A stretch of DNA of 29,469 nucleotides from a virus. The notes beneath the pieces are model-generated. The model searched no databases, was not told the DNA's origin, and saw only the letters and a list, made by a program, of their open reading frames with translations. The DNA is taken from the IMG/VR virus record IMGVR_UViG_3300001846_000250, positions 1-29,469 of that record. The stretch is one strand, 5' to 3'. Made by a program: the position numbers and the translations under genes. Positions 22,370 through 29,330 of this stretch are shown piece after piece (the first letter of the stretch is position 1; every line of letters begins with the position of its first letter).

Positions 22370-23287
22370 TCAGTCTTCTTCTGCAAGTTTAGCAAAGTAG
22401 GACAGAGCGTCATCCTCATCGGTGACAGAACTGGAAGTGTCCACACTCTCAGTCCAGGAGGAAGGAGTGGTGGAACGAGAGGAAGGGATGTCGAGATTCA
22501 GGATCTCGCTCTCTTCGTCTGCCACTTCGTGATCGATGCTGGGAGCACGACGACCCAGGACTGCCTTCAGGCGAGAGTCAAGTTCATCATAGGACTTGAA
22601 CTGATCATCGCTAGTGAAGGATGCCAGATCGTGCATCGAGTTGTACACTTCCTCAAGGCGCTCATCGTCATAGTTGCCGAGAGTACCAGGAGCAGTGAAC
22701 ACGGAGTCATCGTAGTTCCAGTAACCAGCAACCTGCTTGATCTTCAGTTTGAAGTCAGCACCCTTCCACAGATCGAAGGGGTTGAAGGCGGGTTGGGGAT
22801 CGTAGTCGTTCTCGTCAGGTTGCATCTTTGCCATCAGTTTGTCAAAGATACGCTTACCAAACTTGTACAGGAACACCTTACCTTCGTTCTCAGGATTCAG
22901 AGGATCCTTGACAACATAGATGTTGCTGTAGTACGACAGTTTACGCTTCTGCTTACGTGCAACGTCTTTGTCTGCTTCAGTACCACTGTTCCAGAGAGCA
23001 GTGTTAGCAGCACAGACAGGACACTTTTCGCCCTTAGTGGTGGGGCAGTTTTCAATCAACCAACCACCAGGACCTTGGAATGCGTGGGACCAGACTTGTG
23101 CCCACGGCAGTTCGCATCCTTCAGACTCAGGAAGGAAACGAATAATGGCAAAACCATTGCCAGACTTGTCCACTTGGGGTTTCCAGAAGCGATCATCAGA
23201 CTTCTTGGAACCACTGGACATTTTTTCAATCTCTTTGGTCAGGTTAGCAAACGAACCAGACTTGGACTTGAGATTAGCAAAAGACAT
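22370..23287 (-). CDS. gp32: single-stranded DNA-binding protein gp32
   Basis: A 305-residue protein (T4 gp32 is 301) with the gp32 layout: a basic N-terminal domain, a zinc site in the OB-fold (His68, Cys81, Cys89, Cys92 in WSHAF...ENCPTTKGEKCPVC), aromatic-rich strands (YYSNIYVV, FDLWKGADFKLKI), and a very acidic C-terminal tail (DEDDALSYFAKLAEED). It coats ssDNA and organises replication and recombination proteins. ATG 23287 has GAGG at 8 bases. An upstream in-frame extension to 23329 is only leader sequence. A promoter box and a hairpin lie upstream. Confidence 0.95.
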   Translation of the reverse strand: MSFANLKSKSGSFANLTKEIEKMSSGSKKSDDRFWKPQVDKSGNGFAIIRFLPESEGCELPWAQVWSHAFQGPGGWLIENCPTTKGEKCPVCAANTALWNSGTEADKDVARKQKRKLSYYSNIYVVKDPLNPENEGKVFLYKFGKRIFDKLMAKMQPDENDYDPQPAFNPFDLWKGADFKLKIKQVAGYWNYDDSVFTAPGTLGNYDDERLEEVYNSMHDLASFTSDDQFKSYDELDSRLKAVLGRRAPSIDHEVADEESEILNLDIPSSRSTTPSSWTESVDTSSSVTDEDDALSYFAKLAEED

Positions 23288-23318
23288 TGTGTGTTCCTCG
23301 TGTGTGTTTTTGTTGTGT

Positions 23319-23343
23319 GTACTACCCAATAAGGGTAACGTAC
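23319..23343 (-). promoter_or_regulatory. gp32 leader hairpin and A/C-rich tract
   Basis: TACCC (loop TTATT) GGGTA forms a 5-bp stem flanked by GTAC...GTAC, in the gp32 leader. It is followed by an unpaired A/C-rich run up to the GAGG ribosome site. The layout (hairpin, then unstructured tract over the start) resembles the T4 gene 32 autoregulatory operator. Function is inferred. Confidence 0.4.
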
Positions 23344-23350
23344 TATTTAG
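23344..23350 (-). promoter_or_regulatory. putative late promoter box CTAAATA for gp32
   Basis: The minus strand reads GACTAAATAGTA, about 57 bases before the gp32 ATG. The TAA is the stop codon of the upstream gene. A late-type start here would give gp32 a transcript of its own in addition to read-through. Confidence 0.55.
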
Positions 23351-23685
23351 TCGTTGTCAAGACCCGATCGCAGACTCAGAAGTTTTTCTTCCATTTCGTC
23401 CAGGACTTGATTGATGTGCTTCCCGTTGGAATACATCTCGGTCATAGTATCGATACGATACTTTACTTCACGTGCTTCTTCGTCCTCGTGTGACATCAAA
23501 GCAAGTCTAGCATAAAAAACCTTTTGCTTGGCGATCAGTTCCAAGGTTTTTTGGATGTGATCCAACTTCTCATCCTCCTCAAGGGAGTTGAAGTGCATTG
23601 ACATCTTCGCTAATTGAATGTAGAGATTTTCCATCTCTTTGAGTTCATCACGAACCACATCAGATTCGTAAAATGGTTCACTCAT
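23347..23685 (-). CDS. DUF1825-like protein
   Basis: A 112-residue all-helical protein. FYESDVVRDELKEMENLYIQ opens it, followed by FNSLEEDEKLDHIQKTLELI and KQKVFYARLALMSHEDEEA, then a long helical tail. This pattern fits the DUF1825 family shared by cyanobacteria and cyanophages. Its function is not known. It overlaps gp33 by 4 bases (ATGA) and lies next to gp32 in the replication operon, so it may be expressed together with late-transcription factors. The family assignment is from memory of the pattern, not from a search. Confidence 0.75.
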   Translation of the reverse strand: MSEPFYESDVVRDELKEMENLYIQLAKMSMHFNSLEEDEKLDHIQKTLELIAKQKVFYARLALMSHEDEEAREVKYRIDTMTEMYSNGKHINQVLDEMEEKLLSLRSGLDND

Positions 23686-23927
23686 ATCGGTAATACTCCT
23701 CTTGAGGTTCGCTTAACGTAGTTTAGTTGCTGGGCATTAAACTTAATTTTGTCCTTCAGCGGTTTGCTGATGAGTTTATTAACTGTGTCTACTTCAATCT
23801 CAAGTTCTTCGCAGACAACAATAACTGCATCAATATAATTGACCAGCCCATTACTATTCTTCACCACGTTTTCGACCATCGTAGAAAACTTTGATTGTGT
23901 CATAAATTTGTCTTTGAAGTCTTTCAT
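23682..23927 (-). CDS. gp33: gp33-like late transcription co-activator
   Basis: An 81-residue protein, KFSTMVENVVKNSNGLVNYI then DAVIVVCEELEIEVDTVNKL, ending in a basic helix (KIKFNAQQLNYVKRTS). This is the small helical layout of cyanophage gp33 homologues (T4 gp33, 112 residues, links RNA polymerase to the sliding clamp at late promoters). Position beside gp32 agrees with T4 order. If correct, it would work with gp55 at the TATAAATA-like boxes seen here. It overlaps the nuclease gene by 4 bases. The low sequence identity typical of the family limits certainty. Confidence 0.7.
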   Translation of the reverse strand: MKDFKDKFMTQSKFSTMVENVVKNSNGLVNYIDAVIVVCEELEIEVDTVNKLISKPLKDKIKFNAQQLNYVKRTSRGVLPI

Positions 23928-24601
23928 TTGATAAGTGGTTTGGTCTGCATAAATTCGTGGACATATTCCTTGAGTAGAGAATAGTAATAGTCAAGATCAT
24001 ACTTCTCGATGACCTGCATCATACCTTCCTCTGTTGCTATCAGTGTAACAATCTTATCAACCTTTACACCACAACGCTCATAATACATCACAGCGTATGC
24101 AGTCTCCTGAACAAAGTAGTTCTCAATCCAGGATTCTTTCTTCTCTTTGTTAGAAGTTTTGAAGTCAATGACGGCAAGTTCACCGTCAAACTCTGCTATA
24201 CAGTCAACGCGACCAGCAATACGAAGCGTATCAGAATAGAGAGGACTTTCCAGAAGATGAATGTTGTTAATCCGAGCAAGAGTATCTTTCGCCGTCTTGA
24301 AAAGAAAAGACGCCAAAGGACTGCTGTCATCGAATTTAACTTCTTCGTTCTTCAGATGACATTCTACCATATGGTGAAACTTATTACCACGTGCTGATGC
24401 ACGACCAGAGATCTTATTAGCCTCTGCTTCACCAACACGCTGTCTCCATTTGATAATGGAATCCTTCTTGCGATGACTTGTTACTGTCGTCACAGAAGGA
24501 TACCATTTACCATCACCAACTTCATAAAGACGAAGACCGTCACCTTTAGTGACGGCATTCATTTCAGTCAGTGGAACTGGAGGTCCCACCAAATTAAACA
24601 T
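23924..24601 (-). CDS. PD-(D/E)XK exonuclease, RecB/Cas4-like
   Basis: A 225-residue protein with the nuclease core in order: GNKFHHMVE (His76, Glu80), GRVDCIAEFDGELAVIDFKT with Asp133 and the D-x-K pair Asp146/Lys148, and the RecB-type QxxxY motif (QETAY, 165-169). All catalytic positions appear intact. It probably acts as a 5' or 3' exonuclease in recombination or host DNA breakdown. It follows phoH by 2 bases and overlaps gp33 by 4. The ATG at 24601 is the only early one. Confidence 0.85.
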   Translation of the reverse strand: MFNLVGPPVPLTEMNAVTKGDGLRLYEVGDGKWYPSVTTVTSHRKKDSIIKWRQRVGEAEANKISGRASARGNKFHHMVECHLKNEEVKFDDSSPLASFLFKTAKDTLARINNIHLLESPLYSDTLRIAGRVDCIAEFDGELAVIDFKTSNKEKKESWIENYFVQETAYAVMYYERCGVKVDKIVTLIATEEGMMQVIEKYDLDYYYSLLKEYVHEFMQTKPLIK

Positions 24602-24603
24602 AA

Positions 24604-25356
24604 TTAAAATCCGAGATTGAGTTTACTGATGAGATATTCTCTCACAAGACCAGAGCGCACGATGTCTTCAATACCAAATTCAACACAGTCAAAGGATTGC
24701 ATTGTCTGCAGAATTTTCATAAAGTCGAGAACACCTGTCTTCTCATTGGACTTGACGAGATCGGACTGTGTATAGTCACCACTAAAGATGATCTTACAGT
24801 TCTCACCCACACGAGTAATCATACTATCAAGTTCGTGAAAATTCAAGTTGCTGAATTCATCCACGAGAACAATACAATTATCCATAGTCACACCGCGAAT
24901 GAACGAGGTAGACCAGAAAGAAATAGTCTCTTGCGAACGAAGATTATCATAGAGCATTTCAAATGCACCATCATCGGGCATCTCAAACATATACTTCACC
25001 ATATTCTTATAAGGAATCTGATAAAGATTGCTCTTGTCTTCGTGGTCTCCAGGAAGGAAACCAATTTCCCTGGTAGGAACCAGAGATCTAACCATATAAA
25101 CCTTCTCATACGGAGAAGATGGTTCCAACACTTCACGCAGAGCGAGATACAAACCAATGAAAGTCTTACCTGTACCAGCACACCCGTGAAGGATTAGATT
25201 TTTACCTTCTGCATACGAATTAAAAACACGTTCCTGATTCTCAGTAAGAGGTTCAATCGTCTTGAGATGATCAAGATTGATTGGTTTCTTCCTTCGCATT
25301 TGCTTGGCAGTCATACCATTAGGAACTGGGGACTTTCGCTTTCTAGGTGCTGGCAT
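24604..25356 (-). CDS. phoH: PhoH-family P-loop ATPase
   Basis: A 250-residue protein. Walker A is GCAGTGKT (residues 58-65) after LTENQERVFNSYAEGKNLIL, Walker B is CIVLVDEFSN (161-170), and the PhoH-specific LVPTREIGFLPGDHEDK lies in between. The basic N-terminal tail (MPAPRKRKSP) precedes the fold. phoH is near-universal in cyanomyoviruses; the name comes from E. coli phosphate starvation, and helicase/RNase-type roles have been proposed. The frame extends two codons upstream to a TTG, but ATG 25356 is the natural start, 2 bases after the preceding gene. Confidence 0.93.
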   Translation of the reverse strand: MPAPRKRKSPVPNGMTAKQMRRKKPINLDHLKTIEPLTENQERVFNSYAEGKNLILHGCAGTGKTFIGLYLALREVLEPSSPYEKVYMVRSLVPTREIGFLPGDHEDKSNLYQIPYKNMVKYMFEMPDDGAFEMLYDNLRSQETISFWSTSFIRGVTMDNCIVLVDEFSNLNFHELDSMITRVGENCKIIFSGDYTQSDLVKSNEKTGVLDFMKILQTMQSFDCVEFGIEDIVRSGLVREYLISKLNLGF

Positions 25357-25358
25357 AA

Positions 25359-25589
25359 TCAAGTAAAACGACTAAGGTTAGCGCCAGGATGTGCTTTTTG
25401 AATTTTCTGCATCACTGACTTGAATCCATCGGACTGTTGTGGTTTCCCATATACAGTTCCATTAAGTTGATTACCGAAGTAACGCTCCAACTCAGGATGG
25501 TCTTCTTTGTATTTATCGAGATCATTGATCGACATAAACTCTGTCGTGATCTCTCCCGTTTCTTTGTTGATGAAATCGTAGGTAGGCAT
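25359..25589 (-). CDS. small hypothetical protein, FmdB-like N-terminus without cysteines
   Basis: A 76-residue protein starting MPTYDFINKETGEITTEF. Zinc-ribbon proteins of the FmdB type start MPTYDFxCxxCG; here the cysteine positions are replaced, so no ribbon can form. The rest is charged with a helix DLDKYKEDHPELERYF. It sits between an oxygenase and phoH with almost no spacing. Function unknown; the FmdB similarity is weak. Confidence 0.7.
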   Translation of the reverse strand: MPTYDFINKETGEITTEFMSINDLDKYKEDHPELERYFGNQLNGTVYGKPQQSDGFKSVMQKIQKAHPGANLSRFT

Positions 25590-26192
25590 TTACTTAAGGT
25601 TCAAACGTTTTGTATGCATCCCAAATTCCCCCCTAATAAAAATGTTGAATGCCAAACTGATACGAGGTTGATCTAAGGTGTGCACATCAACGTAGTGTAC
25701 TAGATCTGATGGGAAGATGCAAATCATCCCGTCTTGTGGGGTGATTCTATATATGTGGGAATTGTATAAATTGTACTCGGCAATCGTTGGTTCGATAGTC
25801 TTGTACTTATTCTTCTCAAAGATCAACTCAGCAGATCCTGTTGGAGCAGAGAGAAATACAATACCAGAGTAAATACTATTGCAGTGATCGTGTGGATGAG
25901 CACGATCATCTTTATGCATAAAGTTAATCCAGGAGTTTGGGATCTGAATATGGTGCTCGGTACTTATTCCCTGAACACCATACACATACTCTTTGATATG
26001 ACTATAGATCCACTCACTCAACTCCTGTGGAATTTCATCAATAATGTTGGTACTGTCAGTTCGTTCTCCACCATTAGCATATCCATATGGACTGCGTTCT
26101 AAATCAGACAAACTATCCAGGACATTAGGCATATCATCATCCTGTGCCACATAAAGTGGCGTGGGAAATAGTGGCGTAACTTCCTTAAACAT
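25590..26192 (-). CDS. 2OG-Fe(II) oxygenase, second family
   Basis: A 200-residue protein starting TPLFPTPLYVAQDDD, characteristic of the putative 2OG-Fe(II) oxygenases found in cyanophages. SWINFMHKDDRAHPHDHCNS gives the first iron ligands (His101/His103 region), FPSDLVHYVDVH the distal His166, and Arg177 in PRISLAFN the 2-oxoglutarate site. It differs from the oxygenase at 10608 in motif layout, so the two are not recent duplicates. Substrate unknown. The start is TAATG-coupled to thyX. Confidence 0.85.
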   Translation of the reverse strand: MFKEVTPLFPTPLYVAQDDDMPNVLDSLSDLERSPYGYANGGERTDSTNIIDEIPQELSEWIYSHIKEYVYGVQGISTEHHIQIPNSWINFMHKDDRAHPHDHCNSIYSGIVFLSAPTGSAELIFEKNKYKTIEPTIAEYNLYNSHIYRITPQDGMICIFPSDLVHYVDVHTLDQPRISLAFNIFIRGEFGMHTKRLNLK

Positions 26193-26926
26193 TAATCAAT
26201 TCTCAATGATGGTTGAATACAATCACAATCATCAAGTTTCTCAGAGCATCCACAATCACCATCACACCACTCAAGTGCCTTAGCAACAGTGGGGAACTGA
26301 CAGATGAAGTGTTGCTTGCAAAGTTCAGCGATCTCCATATGTTCCTTCTGAGTTCCGTGAGCAGACCTCAGATCAATGTAATGAATCCACGACCGAACCG
26401 ATCCCGTCATATACAATCTGGTAGGCACAGCGAGCGGAAGAACAAAACGAGCACACTCTTTTGCAACCCCCTCTCGAAGCAGTTCATTGTACAAGTCCAT
26501 ACCCTCAATAAAATATTGATGGATACGTCCTTGAAGAAACGCTTTCTTCTCAGTATCAATGTCATCAATAGAATTCTGACGATTCTTATGATCCTGAGAG
26601 CGTAGATCAGGGACGGGGATCTGTGGAGTGAGGAGATTCGTGTCAGCATACCGCTGGGAAAACTCCTGATATGTGAAGGACCTATGGCGCAGGATTTGAG
26701 CTGCCAGTCCACGAGTAGTGTTGATCTCCAGTGTCATATGCGCCTGCTCAAACACAGACCAATGCCCGTGCTTAATGCAATACGAGAGAAGACCTGCAAC
26801 GTTGGGATTCTCTTGATTATTGGGGTTGCTTACGCGAGCAACATATCCCATAGTTTTCTCTGCATCTGGAGTGGCAGATACCAGACAAACTTTAGGAGAT
26901 GCAATTTCAAGATTGGGTTTAGTCAT
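26192..26926 (-). CDS. thyX: FAD-dependent thymidylate synthase ThyX
   Basis: A 244-residue protein with the ThyX signature RHRx7S at residues 80-90 (LRHRSFTYQEFSQRY), HWSVFEQAHMTLEI before it, and LYMTGSVRSWIHYIDLRS-AHGTQKEH after it. It makes dTMP from dUMP using methylene-tetrahydrofolate, FAD and NADPH. The C-terminus is odd: WCDGDCGCSEKLDDCDC packs six Cys into about 17 residues. The start overlaps the preceding membrane protein gene by 8 bases. Confidence 0.95.
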   Translation of the reverse strand: MTKPNLEIASPKVCLVSATPDAEKTMGYVARVSNPNNQENPNVAGLLSYCIKHGHWSVFEQAHMTLEINTTRGLAAQILRHRSFTYQEFSQRYADTNLLTPQIPVPDLRSQDHKNRQNSIDDIDTEKKAFLQGRIHQYFIEGMDLYNELLREGVAKECARFVLPLAVPTRLYMTGSVRSWIHYIDLRSAHGTQKEHMEIAELCKQHFICQFPTVAKALEWCDGDCGCSEKLDDCDCIQPSLRID

Positions 26927-27143
26927 TCTGAATAAGTTTCACCATAAAGATAATACAAAAGGCGTGCAAATAGTTAATACCATTCACTGCAAAAAGATAT
27001 GGTACCACATAATTCCACGCTAGCATAAAGAAAAGAGGACCGAGTAGGTAAATCCCAATGAACTTACCTACCATTTCTGCAGTGACAATCTCTGCAGGTA
27101 CATCATCCTTTTCAACTTTCTTGTTAGGAAAGTTGTAAATCAT
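26919..27143 (-). CDS. small two-helix membrane protein
   Basis: A 74-residue protein from ATG 27143 with a short polar head (MIYNFPNKKVEKDDVPAEIV) and two hydrophobic helices near residues 26-46 (IGIYLLGPLFFMLAWNYVV) and 52-70 (LHAFCIIFMVKL). The ATGA overlap with the upstream stop favours 27143 over 27167. It is likely an inner-membrane protein. Function unknown; a lysis or holin-like role is possible but unsupported. Confidence 0.7.
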   Translation of the reverse strand: MIYNFPNKKVEKDDVPAEIVTAEMVGKFIGIYLLGPLFFMLAWNYVVPYLFAVNGINYLHAFCIIFMVKLIQND

Positions 27144-27391
27144 TTTCCTGGTTTTTTGGGGTTCCATAATTTAGGATTCACTCTTCCTTCAGTTTGAACA
27201 AATGTGATTAGATCGTTCCTGTAATGATCCCAGTAGTGATCAAACACATCACTCTTTTTATTTGCTATGACAATATCATAGCACACTTCTCCGTCCAACT
27301 TATACGTTACTAAGAATGATGTGTATGGTAAAGACCTATCATTTGCAACTTCAGGATTACATCTTTGTGCGACAAACCTCAATTTACTCAT
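27140..27391 (-). CDS. conserved-looking hypothetical protein
   Basis: An 83-residue soluble protein, MSKLRFVAQRCNPEVAND then beta strands (SFLVTYKLDGEVCYDIVIA) and an aromatic helix (DVFDHYWDHYRNDL), ending in a Lys/Pro-rich tail. It overlaps genes on both sides by 4 bases (ATGA), so it sits firmly in the rnh-thyX operon. No family is recognised. Confidence 0.7.
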   Translation of the reverse strand: MSKLRFVAQRCNPEVANDRSLPYTSFLVTYKLDGEVCYDIVIANKKSDVFDHYWDHYRNDLITFVQTEGRVNPKLWNPKKPGK

Positions 27392-27831
27392 TGAGGTTTA
27401 CCGCGACCACCCCAGTTGATAGAAGGAAACGCTTCAGATACAACGTTCTTAGTAATGCGATACTTCTTATGCAGTTGCTTGTCTTTAACCAGACACAGAA
27501 TTTCTGCTTCGTCAGGATGCAGACCCTCAAGCATCTGAATAAACATAGACTCCCTACGAATCATAGGAATGTTATCGGCACCACCCTTGACAAAATAGTA
27601 CAACTTACGTCCTTCAGTCTCCAGACGGGTATGTTCCGTCCCTTGAGGAGCAGGATTTTTAGTATACGGTACTTCACCATCAGGAAGAACGGACTGAACA
27701 CTATCATCAAAGTTCCAAATGAACAGGGAGCGAAGTGTCTGACTGTTATTCTGCTGCAGGATCTTAACCTTTTCGGTTTTTGTTTTGGCGTTGTGTGCCT
27801 TTTGAAGGATCTCTGAGATCATAAGTTTCAT
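27388..27831 (-). CDS. conserved T4-like phage protein (DUF6433-like)
   Basis: A 147-residue protein beginning ISEILQKAHNAKTKTEKVKI, then LRSLFIWNFDDSVQSVLPDG, TEHTRLETEGRKLYYFVKGG, ESMFIQMLEGLHPDEAEIL and a basic C-terminus ending NWGGRGKPQ. The LRSLFIWNFD...LPDGEVPY...LEGLHPDEA pattern is one I associate with a T4-type family next to rnh (probably DUF6433). The role is unknown; replication-associated by position. It lies 2 bases after rnh. Confidence 0.75.
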   Translation of the reverse strand: MKLMISEILQKAHNAKTKTEKVKILQQNNSQTLRSLFIWNFDDSVQSVLPDGEVPYTKNPAPQGTEHTRLETEGRKLYYFVKGGADNIPMIRRESMFIQMLEGLHPDEAEILCLVKDKQLHKKYRITKNVVSEAFPSINWGGRGKPQ

Positions 27832-27833
27832 TG

Positions 27834-28712
27834 TTAAAAATCTCCTAAATTCTGGAGCAAATCATTGAGTTCGTGATCGACCAAATATTTCCAAACGTAT
27901 TTTCGTGCTGGAGGGTCGAAACTTTCATAGGTATCTATAATAGATTCTTCAACCTCCTTGGGAATAAACGTGAAGTCGATGAGCATTTTGTTTCGCTCAT
28001 AGTTTTGGCGGATGGTTTCATCTTGACAGAACTGATCGGGATCTTGATTGACCCAGGACTCGATCTTTTTCTTGCCCAGAGGTCGCTGTCTACGCCCTTC
28101 TAACAGGCATTTGTCGTCAGATAGGACATTGGGTATGCCATCGCTCCTGTCGCCCTTCAGGACGTGCTCAGAGATGTATATGAATGGATCAACACCACCC
28201 ACATATTTCTTCAAAGCAGGGTTGTATTGAGATACAAACTTAAAACGATGCAACTGGATGAAATCTTTATCGCCAGAAAGAATCAAAACTTTCTGGGCTG
28301 GTTGCATATTGTTTTGGAGTCTAATATTTTTGACTCCCTGCTCTTTGACCAGGACAGCAATAATGTCATCTGCTTCAGCACCATCGACCTCAACAACCTT
28401 ATATGGTAGAGAGTTTCTGAATTCATCTTTCAGTTTGTTCAGTACATCAAAAATGTTGTTCCAGTCGTGCTTGGACTTCTCTCGGTCTTTCTTTCGCGTT
28501 CCCTTGTAGTAAGGAAACACTTGCCGTCGCCAGTAATGTTTGCTGTCATAACAAAGGACCAGTTCGCCATATTCTTTACGAAACTCATTTCGGTACCTTC
28601 GTAACGAATTGAGAACCATATGTCGAACCAGTCCTTCTTGAAGTTCATCAGATTGTGTCAACGATACCATCAGGTTCGCGATCATAACCTGATTCATATC
28701 AACGAGAATCAT
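27834..28712 (-). CDS. rnh: RNase H (T4-type, FEN1-like 5' nuclease)
   Basis: A 292-residue protein (T4 Rnh is 305). Acidic metal sites of the PIN-like 5' nuclease fold appear in order: MILVDMNQVMIANL, then DSKHYWRRQVFPYYKGTR, VEVDGAEADDIIAVLV, and VLILSGDKDFIQL. GDRSDGIPNVLS gives the helix-hairpin-helix region. It removes RNA primers from Okazaki fragments. The ATG at 28712 is 2 bases after the upstream gene. This is the first recognisable replication gene of the operon running down to gp32. Confidence 0.9.
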   Translation of the reverse strand: MILVDMNQVMIANLMVSLTQSDELQEGLVRHMVLNSLRRYRNEFRKEYGELVLCYDSKHYWRRQVFPYYKGTRKKDREKSKHDWNNIFDVLNKLKDEFRNSLPYKVVEVDGAEADDIIAVLVKEQGVKNIRLQNNMQPAQKVLILSGDKDFIQLHRFKFVSQYNPALKKYVGGVDPFIYISEHVLKGDRSDGIPNVLSDDKCLLEGRRQRPLGKKKIESWVNQDPDQFCQDETIRQNYERNKMLIDFTFIPKEVEESIIDTYESFDPPARKYVWKYLVDHELNDLLQNLGDF

Positions 28713-28714
28713 AG

Positions 28715-28945
28715 TTAGTAGTCATCTTCGTCGTCAATCATACCATCATCATCGGTGAAGTGCAAGTACAGAAGTTGTTCCTGATTCACCTTGCCATCTT
28801 CGTCAAGCATCTCTGGGTGTGTAATTGCTTTGGAGTATGCTGCATTGTCAATAAAGGCATCGACATAATCCTTAGCAATCCAAGAAACCACAGTACCTAG
28901 AATGAACGCACCAAGTATGACAAAGAAATAAATTGCTTGTAGCAT
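28715..28945 (-). CDS. small membrane protein with acidic tail
   Basis: A 76-residue protein with one hydrophobic helix at the N-terminus (AIYFFVILGAFILGTVVSWI, residues 4-23) and a strongly acidic C-terminus (FTDDDGMIDDEDDY). GAGGAACC lies about 8 bases before the ATG. It is the first gene after the CTAAATA box at 29008. Likely inner-membrane, function unknown. Confidence 0.7.
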   Translation of the reverse strand: MLQAIYFFVILGAFILGTVVSWIAKDYVDAFIDNAAYSKAITHPEMLDEDGKVNQEQLLYLHFTDDDGMIDDEDDY

Positions 28946-29007
28946 CGTGGGGTTCCTCGTGTATTAAATGGATGCAAAAAGTGTTGACCTCCTAACGATA
29001 CCACAAC

Positions 29008-29014
29008 TATTTAG
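29008..29014 (-). promoter_or_regulatory. putative late promoter box CTAAATA
   Basis: The minus strand reads AAACTAAATAGTT about 63 bases before the ATG at 28945, in the 70-base gap that separates the glutaredoxin from the replication operon. The flanks (CTAAATAGT) match those of the gp32 box. Confidence 0.55.
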
Positions 29015-29015
29015 T

Positions 29016-29261
29016 TTAGACCCATCCATTGCGTCGGAATTCGTTAATGGTTTCATTGCATCCACCAGTCTTCTTGCCATCAACAATCAGTTGAGGGAAA
29101 GTACAACCACGCCCAAACTCCTCAAAGATTTGGTCTCTGGTGAAGTTAACATCGAGCACCAGTTCATTGTAAGACCAACCCTTCATCTTATAGAGTTGCT
29201 TGATCTTTGTGCAAAACGGGCAGTTTTGCTTTGTGTACATTACTGTGTTTTTGGGACCCAT
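29016..29261 (-). CDS. glutaredoxin
   Basis: An 81-residue, complete glutaredoxin: VMYTKQNCPFCTKIKQL gives the CPFC active site (Cys14, Cys17), TFPQLIVDGKKTGGCNET gives the cis-proline and the GG glutathione-binding turn. GGAG lies about 6 bases before the ATG. It probably serves ribonucleotide reductase or general thiol reduction. It is a standard short phage form, more canonical than the longer one at 4467. Confidence 0.92.
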   Translation of the reverse strand: MGPKNTVMYTKQNCPFCTKIKQLYKMKGWSYNELVLDVNFTRDQIFEEFGRGCTFPQLIVDGKKTGGCNETINEFRRNGWV

Positions 29262-29276
29262 AATTTCTCCAGTGAC

Positions 29277-29302
29277 AAAAAAGGGCAGACCTAAGTCTGC
29301 CC
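29277..29302 (-). terminator. intrinsic terminator of the porin-like gene
   Basis: On the minus strand GGGCAGAC-TTAG-GTCTGCCC forms an 8-bp perfect stem with a 4-base loop, followed by TTTTTT. It lies about 30 bases after the stop of the porin-like gene and just before the glutaredoxin. A second 6-bp inverted repeat (TTCTAG...CTAGAA) lies at 29310-29327 between stop and terminator. Confidence 0.9.
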
Positions 29303-29330
29303 AATATGTATTCTAGTCTACTCTAGAAGA

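Noticed and set aside
22529-23332. A 267-codon plus-strand frame opposite gp32
   Set aside because: gp32 on the minus strand is unmistakable (zinc site, acidic tail); the antisense frame has no supporting features.
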